Shown here piece after piece: positions 24,436 to 33,012 of a stretch of 55,117 nt of DNA (position 1 is the first letter of the stretch; each line of letters begins with the position of its first letter). Source of the DNA: Bacteroidales bacterium (GTDB taxonomy: Bacteria; Bacteroidota; Bacteroidia; Bacteroidales; UBA932); NCBI GenBank assembly GCA_017554335.1, contig JAFZIO010000048.1, positions 1 through 55,117 on the forward strand. Reading direction: 5' to 3'. The notes beneath the pieces were generated by a model, which did no database searches, was not told the DNA's origin, and worked only from the letters and a program-made list of their open reading frames with translations. The position numbers and the translations under genes are program-made.

Positions 24436-25940
24436 TGGCGGAAAAAGGTTCCAATACCACACGCAAGAAAAGCCGTCCTGCGGCCGACCTTGAAACGATA
24501 GGGCTTGAGATGGGTAATAAACCCCCTCAGGCTCTTGACGTTGAGGAAGCGGTCCTCGGAGCCATGCTTATAGAGCCCTCCTGCGTCGATATGGCGATGG
24601 AGGAGCTCACGGCGCCTTGCTTCTACGACCAGAAGCACAGGATGATCTTCGAGGCTATGAGCGCCCTCGTGGTGGACCATACTTCCATCGACATCATTAC
24701 CGTCAGCAACAAGCTCAAGACCAACGGCAACCTGGATATTGTCGGCGGCCCCGCCGTGCTTGCGGGCCTGTCCGAAAAGGTGGGCAGCGCCGCGCACATG
24801 GAGTATTACGTCAAGATTCTCAAGCAGAAGACCATCCAGCGCGACCTCATCACCGCTTCCTACGACATCCTGCGGGACGCCTACGACGAGTCGGTTGCGG
24901 TAGACGATCTCATCGACAAGGCCCAGACCAAGGTGTACGACGCCATACAGAGCAACGTACGCAAGGAGGTCCAGGACATCGGCAGCATCATCAACGAGGC
25001 CATGGGCGACATACAGGAGCAGCAGACCTCGCAGGGCCTCAGCGGCGTTCCTTCCGGCTTCGTGAGCATAGACCGTATCACCAACGGCTGGCAGCGCTCG
25101 GACCTCATTATCCTGGCCGCCCGTCCTTCCGTCGGTAAGACCGCCTTCGCGCTCAACCTCGCCCGCAACGCCGCAGTCGACCATCATATGCCGGTGGCCG
25201 TGTTCTCCCTGGAAATGTCCGCCACCCAGCTCGTCAAGCGTCTTATGACCAGCGAGTCGGGCCTCAGCGCAGACAAGATCAAGGGCAGCGTGAAACTGGA
25301 GCCGCACGAGTGGGAGCAGCTGGAGTTCAAGCTCCGCAACCTCTCCAAGGCCCCCTTCTACATCGACGATACGCCCGGCATGCAGATAATGGAGTTCCGC
25401 ACCAAGGCCAAGAACCTCGTGAAGAACAAGGGCGTACGCCTCATCGTGGTGGACTACCTGCAGCTGATGCAGGGGCCCGTTGAGCTGAAGGGCCTGCGCG
25501 AGCAGGAGGTGGCGGCCATCTCCCGTACGCTCAAGGCTACGGCCAAGGAACTCAATATCCCCATCATAGCCCTTTCCCAGCTGTCCCGTCAGGCGGTTAC
25601 GCGTGCAGGCAGCGCCGGCAAGCCCCTCCTCAGCGACCTCCGCGAGTCGGGCTCCATCGAGCAGGACGCGGATATGGTAATTTTCATCCACCGTCCGGAC
25701 TATGTGGGCCTGAGCGACAACATCGAAGACCGCGAAAAGACGCAGATAATTATTGCAAAGCACCGTAACGGCGAGACCAGGGACATAGACATGGTGTTCA
25801 AGAGCGAGCAGATCCGCTTCCTGGAGATGGACGACGCCCTGGACCGCATGGCATCACGCCCCATAGAGTCCGCCATGAACGACGACTCCGGCTTCGGAGG
25901 CCCGTCTTACGGAGGCTTTGGCCAACCAAGTGAATTTTAA
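24435..25940 (+). CDS. dnaB: Replicative DNA helicase
   Basis: Hexameric 5'-3' helicase unwinding DNA at the replication fork. It has 501 residues. The N-terminal DnaB_N domain (about 30-135) begins PPQALDVEEAVLGAMLIEPS. A linker is followed by the RecA-like core, with Walker A AARPSVGKTAFAL, FSLEMSATQLVKR, VVDYLQLMQGP and the DLRESGSIEQDADMV arginine-finger region. No intein is present. The C-terminal Gly/Ser/Phe tail (GFGGPSYGGFG) is typical of Bacteroidetes. It overlaps both neighbours by TAATG junctions, so it is embedded in the same message as the Rnf genes. Confidence 0.96.
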   Translation: MAEKGSNTTRKKSRPAADLETIGLEMGNKPPQALDVEEAVLGAMLIEPSCVDMAMEELTAPCFYDQKHRMIFEAMSALVVDHTSIDIITVSNKLKTNGNLDIVGGPAVLAGLSEKVGSAAHMEYYVKILKQKTIQRDLITASYDILRDAYDESVAVDDLIDKAQTKVYDAIQSNVRKEVQDIGSIINEAMGDIQEQQTSQGLSGVPSGFVSIDRITNGWQRSDLIILAARPSVGKTAFALNLARNAAVDHHMPVAVFSLEMSATQLVKRLMTSESGLSADKIKGSVKLEPHEWEQLEFKLRNLSKAPFYIDDTPGMQIMEFRTKAKNLVKNKGVRLIVVDYLQLMQGPVELKGLREQEVAAISRTLKATAKELNIPIIALSQLSRQAVTRAGSAGKPLLSDLRESGSIEQDADMVIFIHRPDYVGLSDNIEDREKTQIIIAKHRNGETRDIDMVFKSEQIRFLEMDDALDRMASRPIESAMNDDSGFGGPSYGGFGQPSEF

Positions 25941-26347
25941 TGGAAGAAATAACCCATAAAGGCCGCATAGTTGCAATCGACCCCGACATTACCACGGTTG
26001 AGATTATCGCGGAGTCGGCATGCGCATCCTGCCACGCCAAGGGCCTCTGCGGCCTGGGCGAGGAAAAGGTGAAGCTGGTTCAGGTTCGCACCAGCGCCTG
26101 GCATCCCCACCAGATCGGCGACGAAGTGGAGCTGGTGCTCAAGAAGGCCCTGGGTTATAAAGCCGTGTTCATCGCCTACGGAATGCCCCTCGTGGTGCTT
26201 TTCGTGGCCTTGATGGTACTTACCCAGCTGGGCGTTGGCGAGCTCTATGCCGGCCTCGGCGCACTTGCTGCCGTGGCCGTGTGCTATCTGGTCATCTTCC
26301 TGTTCCGCAACAAACTCAGTAAAGAATATTCGTTCTATTTGAAATGA
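25940..26347 (+). CDS. rseC: RseC/MucC-family protein
   Basis: A 135-residue inner-membrane protein. The cytoplasmic N-terminal beta domain carries the Cys pattern ACASCHAKGLC (about residues 28-38). Two membrane helices follow (about 75-95 and 98-118). In E. coli RseC belongs to the SoxR-reducing system with Rsx/Rnf proteins. In Bacteroidales it is normally the first gene of the Rnf cluster, as here, and may help Fe-S assembly or membrane electron transfer. Both ends overlap neighbours (TAATG with dnaB, ATGA with rnfB). Confidence 0.9.
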   Translation: MEEITHKGRIVAIDPDITTVEIIAESACASCHAKGLCGLGEEKVKLVQVRTSAWHPHQIGDEVELVLKKALGYKAVFIAYGMPLVVLFVALMVLTQLGVGELYAGLGALAAVAVCYLVIFLFRNKLSKEYSFYLK

Positions 26348-27231
26348 CAGAAACAATAATTTGGACCATATCTGTGCTGACGGCCCTCGGCCTGCTGCTC
26401 TCCCTGGTGCTCTTCTGGGTTGCCAGGAAGTTCCGCGTAGAAGAGGACCCCAGGATAGATGAAATCGAGAAGACTCTGCCGGGAGCCAATTGCGGCGGCT
26501 GCGGGTTTGCAGGCTGCCGGGCTTTTGCGGACGCTGCCGTAAAGGCGGGAAATCTCGATGCGAACTACTGCCCTGTGGGCGGCGGTGAAGTGATGAAGAA
26601 AGTGGCTGCCATCCTGGGCTGCGAAGTTCAGGAGGCCGCACCCCGCGTGGCCGTGGTGCGCTGCAACGGCAGCTGCGCCAACCGTCCCAAGATTAACGAA
26701 TACGGCGGAGCCCGTTCCTGCAAGGTGAAGGCTGCCCTCTACGGAGGCGACACCGGCTGCCTCTTCGGATGCCTGGGCTGCGGCGACTGCGTGGCGGCCT
26801 GCCAGTTCGGCGCCCTGAGCATGGATGCGGAAACCGGCCTGCCCGTCGTTGACGAGAGCAAGTGCACCGCCTGCGGCAAGTGCGTCGCTGCCTGCCCCAA
26901 GCGCATCATCGAGCTGCGCGACAAGGGCCCCCGCGGCATGCGCATGTACGTCTCCTGCACCAACAAGGACAAAGGTCCCGTGGCACGCAAGGCCTGCTCC
27001 GCCGCCTGCATAGGCTGCGGCATCTGCGCCAAGACCTGCCGCCACGATGCGATAACCGTTACCGACAACGTGGCCTACATAGACTTCAGCAAGTGCAAGC
27101 TCTGCCGCGAGTGCGAGGCCGTATGCCCTACCGGAGCCATCCACGGGGTGAATTTCCCCAAGCCGCTGGACAAGGAGGCCGTGAAACAACGTATCGCTGA
27201 CCGCAAGAAAAAGGAGGAAGAAAATGTCTAA
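26344..27231 (+). CDS. rnfB: Rnf complex subunit B (ferredoxin-type)
   Basis: Electron-input subunit of the ferredoxin:NAD+ oxidoreductase that pumps Na+ or H+. It has 295 residues. An N-terminal membrane helix (about 5-25) precedes the CGGCGFAGCRAF 4Fe-4S domain. Four CxxCxxC-type clusters follow: CLGCGDCVAAC, CTACGKCVAAC, CIGCGICAKTC and CKLCRECEAVC. Together these make a multi-ferredoxin wire to RnfC/RnfD. It overlaps rseC (ATGA) and rnfC (8 bp). Confidence 0.95.
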   Translation: MTETIIWTISVLTALGLLLSLVLFWVARKFRVEEDPRIDEIEKTLPGANCGGCGFAGCRAFADAAVKAGNLDANYCPVGGGEVMKKVAAILGCEVQEAAPRVAVVRCNGSCANRPKINEYGGARSCKVKAALYGGDTGCLFGCLGCGDCVAACQFGALSMDAETGLPVVDESKCTACGKCVAACPKRIIELRDKGPRGMRMYVSCTNKDKGPVARKACSAACIGCGICAKTCRHDAITVTDNVAYIDFSKCKLCRECEAVCPTGAIHGVNFPKPLDKEAVKQRIADRKKKEEENV

Positions 27232-28573
27232 ACTTACATTCTCCATCGGCGGCATACATCCCGCCGACAGCAAGCTGGCACGCGACTGCAAGATCGAAGT
27301 GCTGCCCCTGCCTCCCAAGGTATACGTCTCCATGTTCCAGCACCTCGGCGCGCAGGCAAAGCCCGTCGTGGCCGTGGGCGACAAGGTAAAGGCCGGCCAG
27401 ATAATCGCTGAGCCGGGCGGGTTCATTTCCGCCTACGTGCATTCTCCGGTATCCGGCACCGTCAAGGCAATCGGCCCCCGCAAAGACCTAGCAGGCTTCA
27501 ACGTGGTGCACATAGAAATTGACGTGGAAGGCGACGAGTGGGCCGAGGGAATCGACCTCAGTCCGGAGCTCGTAAGCGCCATCCCCGAGGACCGCGAGTT
27601 CATACTGGACCGCATCAAGATGGGCGGTGTCGTGGGCCTCGGAGGTGCAACCTTCCCCACCCACGTGAAACTCAATCCGCCGCCCGGAAAGTCGGCCGAC
27701 TGCCTCATACTCAACGGCACCGAGTGCGAACCCTACCTCACCAGCGACTTCCGCATCCTGCTGGAGCGCACGGACGAGATAGTGGTGGGCGCCGCCATCA
27801 TGCAGAAGGTGCTGGGAGGCTGCAAGTGCGTTATCGGCATAGAGGAGAACAAGCCGGAGGCAATTACCGCCGTCCGTGCCTCCATCAAGAAGCTCGGCTT
27901 CTCCAACATGAACGTGGCGGTGCTCAAGAAGCGCTATCCGCAGGGCGGTGAGAAGCAGCTCATCGACGCCGTAATGCACCGTCAGGTCAAGTCCGGCGGT
28001 CTGCCTATTGACGTGGGCGCAGTGGTGCAGAATGTAGGCACTTCGCTCGCCGTTTACGAGGCCGTTCAGAAGAACAAGCCTCTGGTTACCAACGTCATGA
28101 CCTTCACCGGCAACATAGTTCCGGCGGAGCGTCAGCGCAACTACCTCTTCCGCATCGGCATGCCCCTGTCGTTCATCGCAGAGCAGGCCGGAGGCGTTCC
28201 GGAAGGCACCGTGAAGCTGGTGAGCGGCGGCCCCATGATGGGAAAGGCCATTGCCAACTTCGATGCGGCCACCGTGAAGGGAACGTCTGCCATCCTCTGC
28301 CTCGGCGAGGAAACCAGGCGCCACCAGGAGACCCCGTGCATCAGCTGCTGCCGTTGTGCGGACGCCTGCCCCATGGGTCTGGAACCCTTCCTCCTCAAGA
28401 AACTGTACGCCGTCGGCGACACCGCCGCGCTGGAGCAGAACGCAGTGCAGGATTGCATAGAGTGCGGCTGCTGCCAGTACAGCTGTCCCGCTTACGTGCC
28501 TCTGCTGGACAATATCCGCATGGCCAAGGCCCAGGTGATGGGTATCATCCGTGCCAGAAACGCTAAAAAGTAA
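27224..28573 (+). CDS. rnfC: Rnf complex subunit C
   Basis: Soluble subunit that binds NAD(H) and FMN and docks on RnfB/RnfD. It has 449 residues. The RnfC N-terminal barrel-sandwich domain (about 1-100, including GDKVKAGQIIAEPGGF) is followed by the Nuo-like NADH-binding Rossmann region with GVVGLGGATFPTHVKL. Two 4Fe-4S clusters are at CISCCRCADACP and CIECGCCQYSCP near the C-terminus. The long Ala/Lys-rich tail of E. coli RsxC is absent. Confidence 0.95.
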   Translation: MSKLTFSIGGIHPADSKLARDCKIEVLPLPPKVYVSMFQHLGAQAKPVVAVGDKVKAGQIIAEPGGFISAYVHSPVSGTVKAIGPRKDLAGFNVVHIEIDVEGDEWAEGIDLSPELVSAIPEDREFILDRIKMGGVVGLGGATFPTHVKLNPPPGKSADCLILNGTECEPYLTSDFRILLERTDEIVVGAAIMQKVLGGCKCVIGIEENKPEAITAVRASIKKLGFSNMNVAVLKKRYPQGGEKQLIDAVMHRQVKSGGLPIDVGAVVQNVGTSLAVYEAVQKNKPLVTNVMTFTGNIVPAERQRNYLFRIGMPLSFIAEQAGGVPEGTVKLVSGGPMMGKAIANFDAATVKGTSAILCLGEETRRHQETPCISCCRCADACPMGLEPFLLKKLYAVGDTAALEQNAVQDCIECGCCQYSCPAYVPLLDNIRMAKAQVMGIIRARNAKK

Positions 28574-28577
28574 GAAG

Positions 28578-29561
28578 ATGGACAAAATGATAGTATCCCC
28601 TTCGCCGCATCTTCACAGCCCGGCATCCACCAACTCCATAATGAGGGACGTGGTCATAGCCCTTGCGCCGGCAACCGTGGTGATGCTGCTGTTTTACGGC
28701 TGGGCCAGCCTTCTGGTGCTTGCGGTCGCCTGCGTTGGCTGCGTCGGCCTCGAGTATGCTATTGCCCGCTGGCTCATGCACAAGCCCGAGTTGTTCAACG
28801 GCTGGTCTGCCGCCGTCACCGGTGTGCTGCTGGCCCTGAACCTGCCTCCTACCACTCCCTGGTGGGTGGTGGTGATAGGAGCTCTCGTCGCCATAGGCGT
28901 CGCCAAGATGTCTTTCGGCGGCCTGGGACAGAACCTCTTCAACCCCGCCATCACCGCCCGAGTGTTCCTGCTCATCTCTTTCCCGGTCTACATGACCAAC
29001 TGGGACCTGACAGGAGGTTTCATCAACAGCGTGGATGCGATTTCCGGGGCTACTCCCTTGAGTATCATCAAGGAGGGCCTTATGTCCGGCATGACCCTGG
29101 ATGAGATTATGGAGGTAAACGGCATGAACGCCAGCTCCATTATCCGCGACCTCGGCGGCTCAGGCGGTGAGATTTCCGGCCTGGCTCTCGTTGCCGGTTT
29201 CATCTATCTGTGGATACGTAAGGTTGTTAAGCCCTGGATTCCCCTGAGCATCCTGCTTACCGTGGCGCTCATTTCAGGCGTATTCCATGCCGTCAATCCC
29301 GAGTACTTCACCGGAATCGAGATCAATATCATCTCCGGAGGTATGCTGCTCGGCGCACTCTTCATGGCTACCGACTATGTGACTTCCCCTTCCAGCAAGT
29401 GGGGCGGAGTCATCTTCGGCGTCGGCATCGGTGTGATAGTGATGATGATACGTTACTTCGGCTCCTATCCCGAAGGTATGTCGTTCGCCATCCTCATCAT
29501 GAACTGCTTCGTGCCTCTTATCAACAGGGCGTTCCACCAGAAAAAGTACGGGAGGGCATAA
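28578..29561 (+). CDS. rnfD: Rnf complex subunit D
   Basis: Inner-membrane subunit of 327 residues with about 9-10 hydrophobic helices. Covalent FMN is expected at the Thr of DAISGATPLS, the RnfD/NqrB motif. Other conserved stretches are FGGLGQNLFNPAI and ATDYVTSPSSKWG. The start is the ATG at 28578, 4 bp after the rnfC stop; a GTG frame start 27 bp upstream would run into rnfC and is unlikely. It is the presumed ion-conducting subunit with RnfA/E. Confidence 0.94.
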   Translation: MDKMIVSPSPHLHSPASTNSIMRDVVIALAPATVVMLLFYGWASLLVLAVACVGCVGLEYAIARWLMHKPELFNGWSAAVTGVLLALNLPPTTPWWVVVIGALVAIGVAKMSFGGLGQNLFNPAITARVFLLISFPVYMTNWDLTGGFINSVDAISGATPLSIIKEGLMSGMTLDEIMEVNGMNASSIIRDLGGSGGEISGLALVAGFIYLWIRKVVKPWIPLSILLTVALISGVFHAVNPEYFTGIEINIISGGMLLGALFMATDYVTSPSSKWGGVIFGVGIGVIVMMIRYFGSYPEGMSFAILIMNCFVPLINRAFHQKKYGRA

Positions 29562-29562
29562 T

Positions 29563-30117
29563 ATGGCAGCTAAATCGAATCTCAGAAACATGGCCCTCAG
29601 CCTTACCCTGGTGTGCCTCGTGTGCTCCGGTCTGCTCGGCGTGGTGTACGCCATGACGGCAGAGCCCATACGCAAGGCGGAGGAGGCCAAGGTTGCGGCT
29701 TCCATTGCCCGCGTGCTTCCTGAATCAGAGGCCCAGCCCGTTCAGGAGAGCATCAACGTGGACGGCGTGGATTATACTTACTACAGGCTGCCCGGTGCAG
29801 GTTATGCCATCATAAGCACGGTCGGCGGCTTCGGCGGCCCTCTCTCCGTCATGGTGGGTATTTCGGAGGACGGCATTGTGGTCAACTCAGTGGTGCTGTC
29901 GCACAGCGAGACTCCGGGACTCGGTGCCAAGTGCGCGACGGACGTCGATTTCATAGACCAGTTCAAAGGCTGGGATCCTGCCGAGAAGCGCCTGGTAGTG
30001 CGCAAGGACGGCGGTGACGTGGACGCCATTACTGCTTCCACCATCACCTCCAGGGCCTACACCAAGGCTATTGCAAATGCTGTTGTGGTTTATTCAAAAC
30101 TGACGGAAAATGAGTAA
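29563..30117 (+). CDS. rnfG: Rnf complex subunit G (FMN-binding)
   Basis: A 184-residue subunit with an N-terminal membrane helix (about 8-30, MALSLTLVCLVCSGLLGVVY) and a periplasmic FMN_bind domain. The covalent FMN site lies in DAITASTITSRAY near residue 165, a variant of the usual SGAT-x-T. GGFGGPLSVMVGI and SHSETPGLGAKC are the other conserved blocks. It overlaps rnfE by 8 bp. Confidence 0.93.
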   Translation: MAAKSNLRNMALSLTLVCLVCSGLLGVVYAMTAEPIRKAEEAKVAASIARVLPESEAQPVQESINVDGVDYTYYRLPGAGYAIISTVGGFGGPLSVMVGISEDGIVVNSVVLSHSETPGLGAKCATDVDFIDQFKGWDPAEKRLVVRKDGGDVDAITASTITSRAYTKAIANAVVVYSKLTENE

Positions 30118-30691
30118 GTTCGGTCTTATAACAAAGGGTTTTCTCAAGGAGAATCCTACTTTCGTGCTGGTGCTGGGTATGTGCCCCACACTGGCTACGA
30201 CCACATCTGCCATGAATGGCCTCGAGATGGGACTTGCGACCATGTTCGTGCTCATTCTCAGCAATATAGTCATTTCCCTCATTGCTCCGGTAGTGCCCGA
30301 CAAGGTGCACATTCCGGTGTATATCGTGGTCATTGCGACTTTCGTTACTCTCCTGCAGCTGCTCATGCAGGCCTACACCCCCGAGGTTTATGAAACCCTG
30401 GGCCTGTTCATCCCGCTAATCGTGGTGAACTGCATAGTTCTGGGCCGTGCTGAGGCATTCGCCAGCAAGAACAGCGTAGGGGATTCCGCCCTGGACGGTA
30501 TAGGAATCGGCCTTGGCTTCACCCTCACGCTTACTATCATAGGTATTGTGCGCGAGGTGCTGGGCAGCGGTTCTGTCTTCGGATGGAAGTTCATAGCCGG
30601 CGACGGCATACTTGCCTTCGTCATGGCTCCTGGCGCCTTCCTCGTGCTGGGATATCTTATGGTATTGTTTAACAAATTAGCCAAGAGGTAG
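30110..30691 (+). CDS. rnfE: Rnf complex subunit E
   Basis: A 193-residue inner-membrane protein with six helices, homologous to NqrD/RnfA. Family segments are VLVLGMCPTLATTTSAMNG, IVVNCIVLGRAEAFA and GVIGIVRE-like stretches. It forms part of the membrane ion pathway with RnfA, which follows after 2 bp. Confidence 0.93.
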   Translation: MSKFGLITKGFLKENPTFVLVLGMCPTLATTTSAMNGLEMGLATMFVLILSNIVISLIAPVVPDKVHIPVYIVVIATFVTLLQLLMQAYTPEVYETLGLFIPLIVVNCIVLGRAEAFASKNSVGDSALDGIGIGLGFTLTLTIIGIVREVLGSGSVFGWKFIAGDGILAFVMAPGAFLVLGYLMVLFNKLAKR

Positions 30692-30693
30692 TT

Positions 30694-31293
30694 ATGGAAA
30701 TTTTGCTCATAATCGTTTCGGCGATTTTCGTTAACAATATCGTGCTTGCCCAGTTCCTGGGCGTATGCCCGTTCATGGGTGTATCCAACAAACTCTCCAC
30801 TGCCACCGGAATGTCCGGTGCGGTCTGCTTCGTCATTACCCTGGCCACCGTGGTGACTTACCTCATCAACAAGTTCTTCCTGGTGCCCCTCGGCCTTACC
30901 TTCCTGCAGACCATTGCCTTCATCCTGGTGATCGCAGCCCTGGTGCAGATGGTGGAGATAGTACTCAAGAAGATAAGCCCGTCGCTCTATCAGGCCCTGG
31001 GAATCTTCCTTCCCCTGATTACCACTAACTGTGCCGTGCTCGGCGTTGCCATCAACGTGGTTACCAAGGAGTTCACCTTCGGGGATGCAGCTCACATGCT
31101 GAACCTGGGAGAGGCAACGGTATACGCCCTTGCCACTTCCCTCGGCTACGGCCTGGCGATGATACTCTTCGCCGGCATGCGCGAGCAGCTTTCCCGCAAT
31201 AATGTGCCCGAGGCATTCAAGGGCCTGCCCATCGCCTTCATTACGGTTGGCATCATGGCAATGGCCTTCCTCGGTTTTTCAGGTATAGTATAA
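30694..31293 (+). CDS. rnfA: Rnf complex subunit A
   Basis: A 199-residue, six-helix membrane protein, paralogous to RnfE/NqrE. It begins with the characteristic FVNNIVLAQFLGVCPFMGVS, which holds one of the conserved Cys residues of the intramembrane 2Fe-2S site shared with RnfD/RnfE. LITTNCAVLGVAIN supplies the second. Its stop overlaps the ispF start (TAATG). It completes the order RseC-B-C-D-G-E-A. Confidence 0.94.
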   Translation: MEILLIIVSAIFVNNIVLAQFLGVCPFMGVSNKLSTATGMSGAVCFVITLATVVTYLINKFFLVPLGLTFLQTIAFILVIAALVQMVEIVLKKISPSLYQALGIFLPLITTNCAVLGVAINVVTKEFTFGDAAHMLNLGEATVYALATSLGYGLAMILFAGMREQLSRNNVPEAFKGLPIAFITVGIMAMAFLGFSGIV

Positions 31294-31769
31294 TGTACAG
31301 GATAGGACAGGGATACGACGTCCACCAGCTCCGTGAGGGGCTGCCCATGTGGCTCTGCGGCGTGCAGATAAGCTCGCCGACGGGCTTCGTGGCCCATTCG
31401 GACGGTGACGTCGCCATCCATGCCCTTTGTGACGCTCTCCTCGGGGCCCTGGCCCTCGGAGACATAGGACATCTGTTCCCCGACACCTCCGATGAATTCG
31501 CCGGAATCGACAGCAAGATTCTGCTTGCACGCGTTGTGAAACTCGTGCGCGAGCATGGCTGGGACCTGGGGAACGCAGATATTACCATTGCACTGCAAGC
31601 GCCCAAGATTGCCCCATATATCACAGACATGCGTGAGTGCCTGGCATCTGTGATGGGGGTCGACCCGTCGGTTGTGAGCGTAAAGGCCACTACGACGGAG
31701 CGCCTCGGGTTCGTGGGCAGGAAAGAAGGCTGTGAAGTCTGGGCGGTAGTACTGCTGGAAAGACACTGA
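31293..31769 (+). CDS. ispF: 2-C-methyl-D-erythritol 2,4-cyclodiphosphate synthase
   Basis: Fifth step of the MEP isoprenoid pathway. It has 158 residues, the normal length. The zinc ligands are in GQGYDVHQL (Asp and His) and DGDVAIHALCDALLGA. GDIGHLFPDTS and SVKATTTERLGFVG complete the active site. It is the last gene of the dnaB-rnf train. After its stop a hairpin-forming stretch (ACCAACCAAG at 31778-31787 with CTTGTTGGT at 31804-31812) may terminate or attenuate transcription before the next operon. Confidence 0.95.
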   Translation: MYRIGQGYDVHQLREGLPMWLCGVQISSPTGFVAHSDGDVAIHALCDALLGALALGDIGHLFPDTSDEFAGIDSKILLARVVKLVREHGWDLGNADITIALQAPKIAPYITDMRECLASVMGVDPSVVSVKATTTERLGFVGRKEGCEVWAVVLLERH

Positions 31770-31818
31770 AACCAATAACCAACCAAGAAAAAACTATTTA
31801 AAACTTGTTGGTGGTAGA

Positions 31819-33012
31819 ATGGACTATTCACTTGATTTCTTTACTTATTGGAAGTACCACATTCTGGTGCTTTACTACTGGCTGGGAGAGTACCCGCCCG
31901 TAGTACGTTTCTGCGCCATCTTTATAATCGTGAACTTGCTGCTCGCGATTATATTCCTGTTGCGCGACTATGTGGTTGCGGAAAAAGTAGCTGTTGATAA
32001 TTTTCGCGTAAAGCGCTATCGTCAGCGTTTCTATGAAGGTATGAAGGAGATAGCACTCTCTCCTAATCTTTATACCCAGGCCGACGTTGTCGCATACCTC
32101 AGGCTTTCGCCCCGTATACGTGTGCGTCCCAAGAAATGGAAATGCTACGTTCCCCTGTTCCGTGAACTGTACGTAGAGGTGAAAGACTCAGGCGTGAACA
32201 AGGAGAACTGGAGCAATATGCTCTATGCATTCAAGATGCCGACTTATTTTGAAATGCAGGTCCGTTCCAGGAGAATGAAGGAGCGACTGGACGCATTGAA
32301 AGATGTTGCCGACATCAGCTGCGACCTTAAGGAGGCGACCGCTGCGCGATACCTGTATGCAAAGGATGATGCCCTGAGGCTTACTTCTCGTCTGCATACT
32401 GCCAGGTTCGGTATGTCATATCCTTTCCGTGTGTTCGCCGAAGACTGCGGCAAAGAGTATACGGACGAGGTCTGCATCAAACTTCACTGGGTGCTTAAGG
32501 TCAGGCACGACCTGGGCTTGTCTATTCCGAATTTCGTACGCTGGTGCAGTCTTCCTGACTCCAGCATCTCTTTCCGTTTGTTTGCGGTTAACGAGATTCG
32601 TCTTTTCGGATTCAAGAGCGATTGCCCGGAGTTGCTCAATATCTTAAAGACATGTAAGAATGAAAAACTTTCCTGCGCATTGATCCAGGCCCTTGGCGAG
32701 CTCCAGTATGAGCCTGCAGAGCAGGAGTTCTTCAAGCGCTATCTGTATGCCGGTCTTACGGAAAGGCAGTACCTTTCCGAAGCCCTGGGCGCAATCAATT
32801 CCGGCAATCCGGAGGTGGTCAGGTTCCTCGAGGAAGACTATCGTAAAGCCACCAGCGCTGTCGGTAAGATAGGACTTCTGAGGGTTTTGTATGATTATGG
32901 AGAAGCGGGCCGTGAGTCTTTCAACCGTTTGAAAGCCGAGGCTCCGGAATATGACCGGATTTATTTCGAGCATATTGAGTGTAAACTTATAGACAGCAGG
33001 AAGTATGCGTGA
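31819..33012 (+). CDS. Membrane-anchored HEAT-like protein of the exopolysaccharide operon
   Basis: A 397-residue protein of no family I can name firmly. One or two N-terminal membrane helices (about 10-50, VVRFCAIFIIVNLLLAIIFL) precede a cytoplasmic helical domain. Its later part (about 250-380) has repeat-like helix pairs (SFRLFAVNEIRLFGFKS, CALIQALGELQYEPAEQEFF, RQYLSEALGAINSGNPEVV) in the style of HEAT/ARM repeats. The gene overlaps the GT2 synthase by 8 bp. By position it is a candidate regulatory or scaffold subunit of the synthase, analogous to the accessory partners of PgaC and BcsA (inference). Confidence 0.75.
   Translation: MDYSLDFFTYWKYHILVLYYWLGEYPPVVRFCAIFIIVNLLLAIIFLLRDYVVAEKVAVDNFRVKRYRQRFYEGMKEIALSPNLYTQADVVAYLRLSPRIRVRPKKWKCYVPLFRELYVEVKDSGVNKENWSNMLYAFKMPTYFEMQVRSRRMKERLDALKDVADISCDLKEATAARYLYAKDDALRLTSRLHTARFGMSYPFRVFAEDCGKEYTDEVCIKLHWVLKVRHDLGLSIPNFVRWCSLPDSSISFRLFAVNEIRLFGFKSDCPELLNILKTCKNEKLSCALIQALGELQYEPAEQEFFKRYLYAGLTERQYLSEALGAINSGNPEVVRFLEEDYRKATSAVGKIGLLRVLYDYGEAGRESFNRLKAEAPEYDRIYFEHIECKLIDSRKYA

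Noticed and set aside
23736-25763. A 675-codon minus-strand frame across the zinc-ribbon and dnaB genes
   Set aside because: It spans two well-supported plus-strand genes and has no recognisable domain; it is an antisense shadow.
24435-25940. Replication origin near dnaB
   Set aside because: No DnaA-box cluster, A/T-rich unwinding region or dnaA/dnaN gene is seen nearby.
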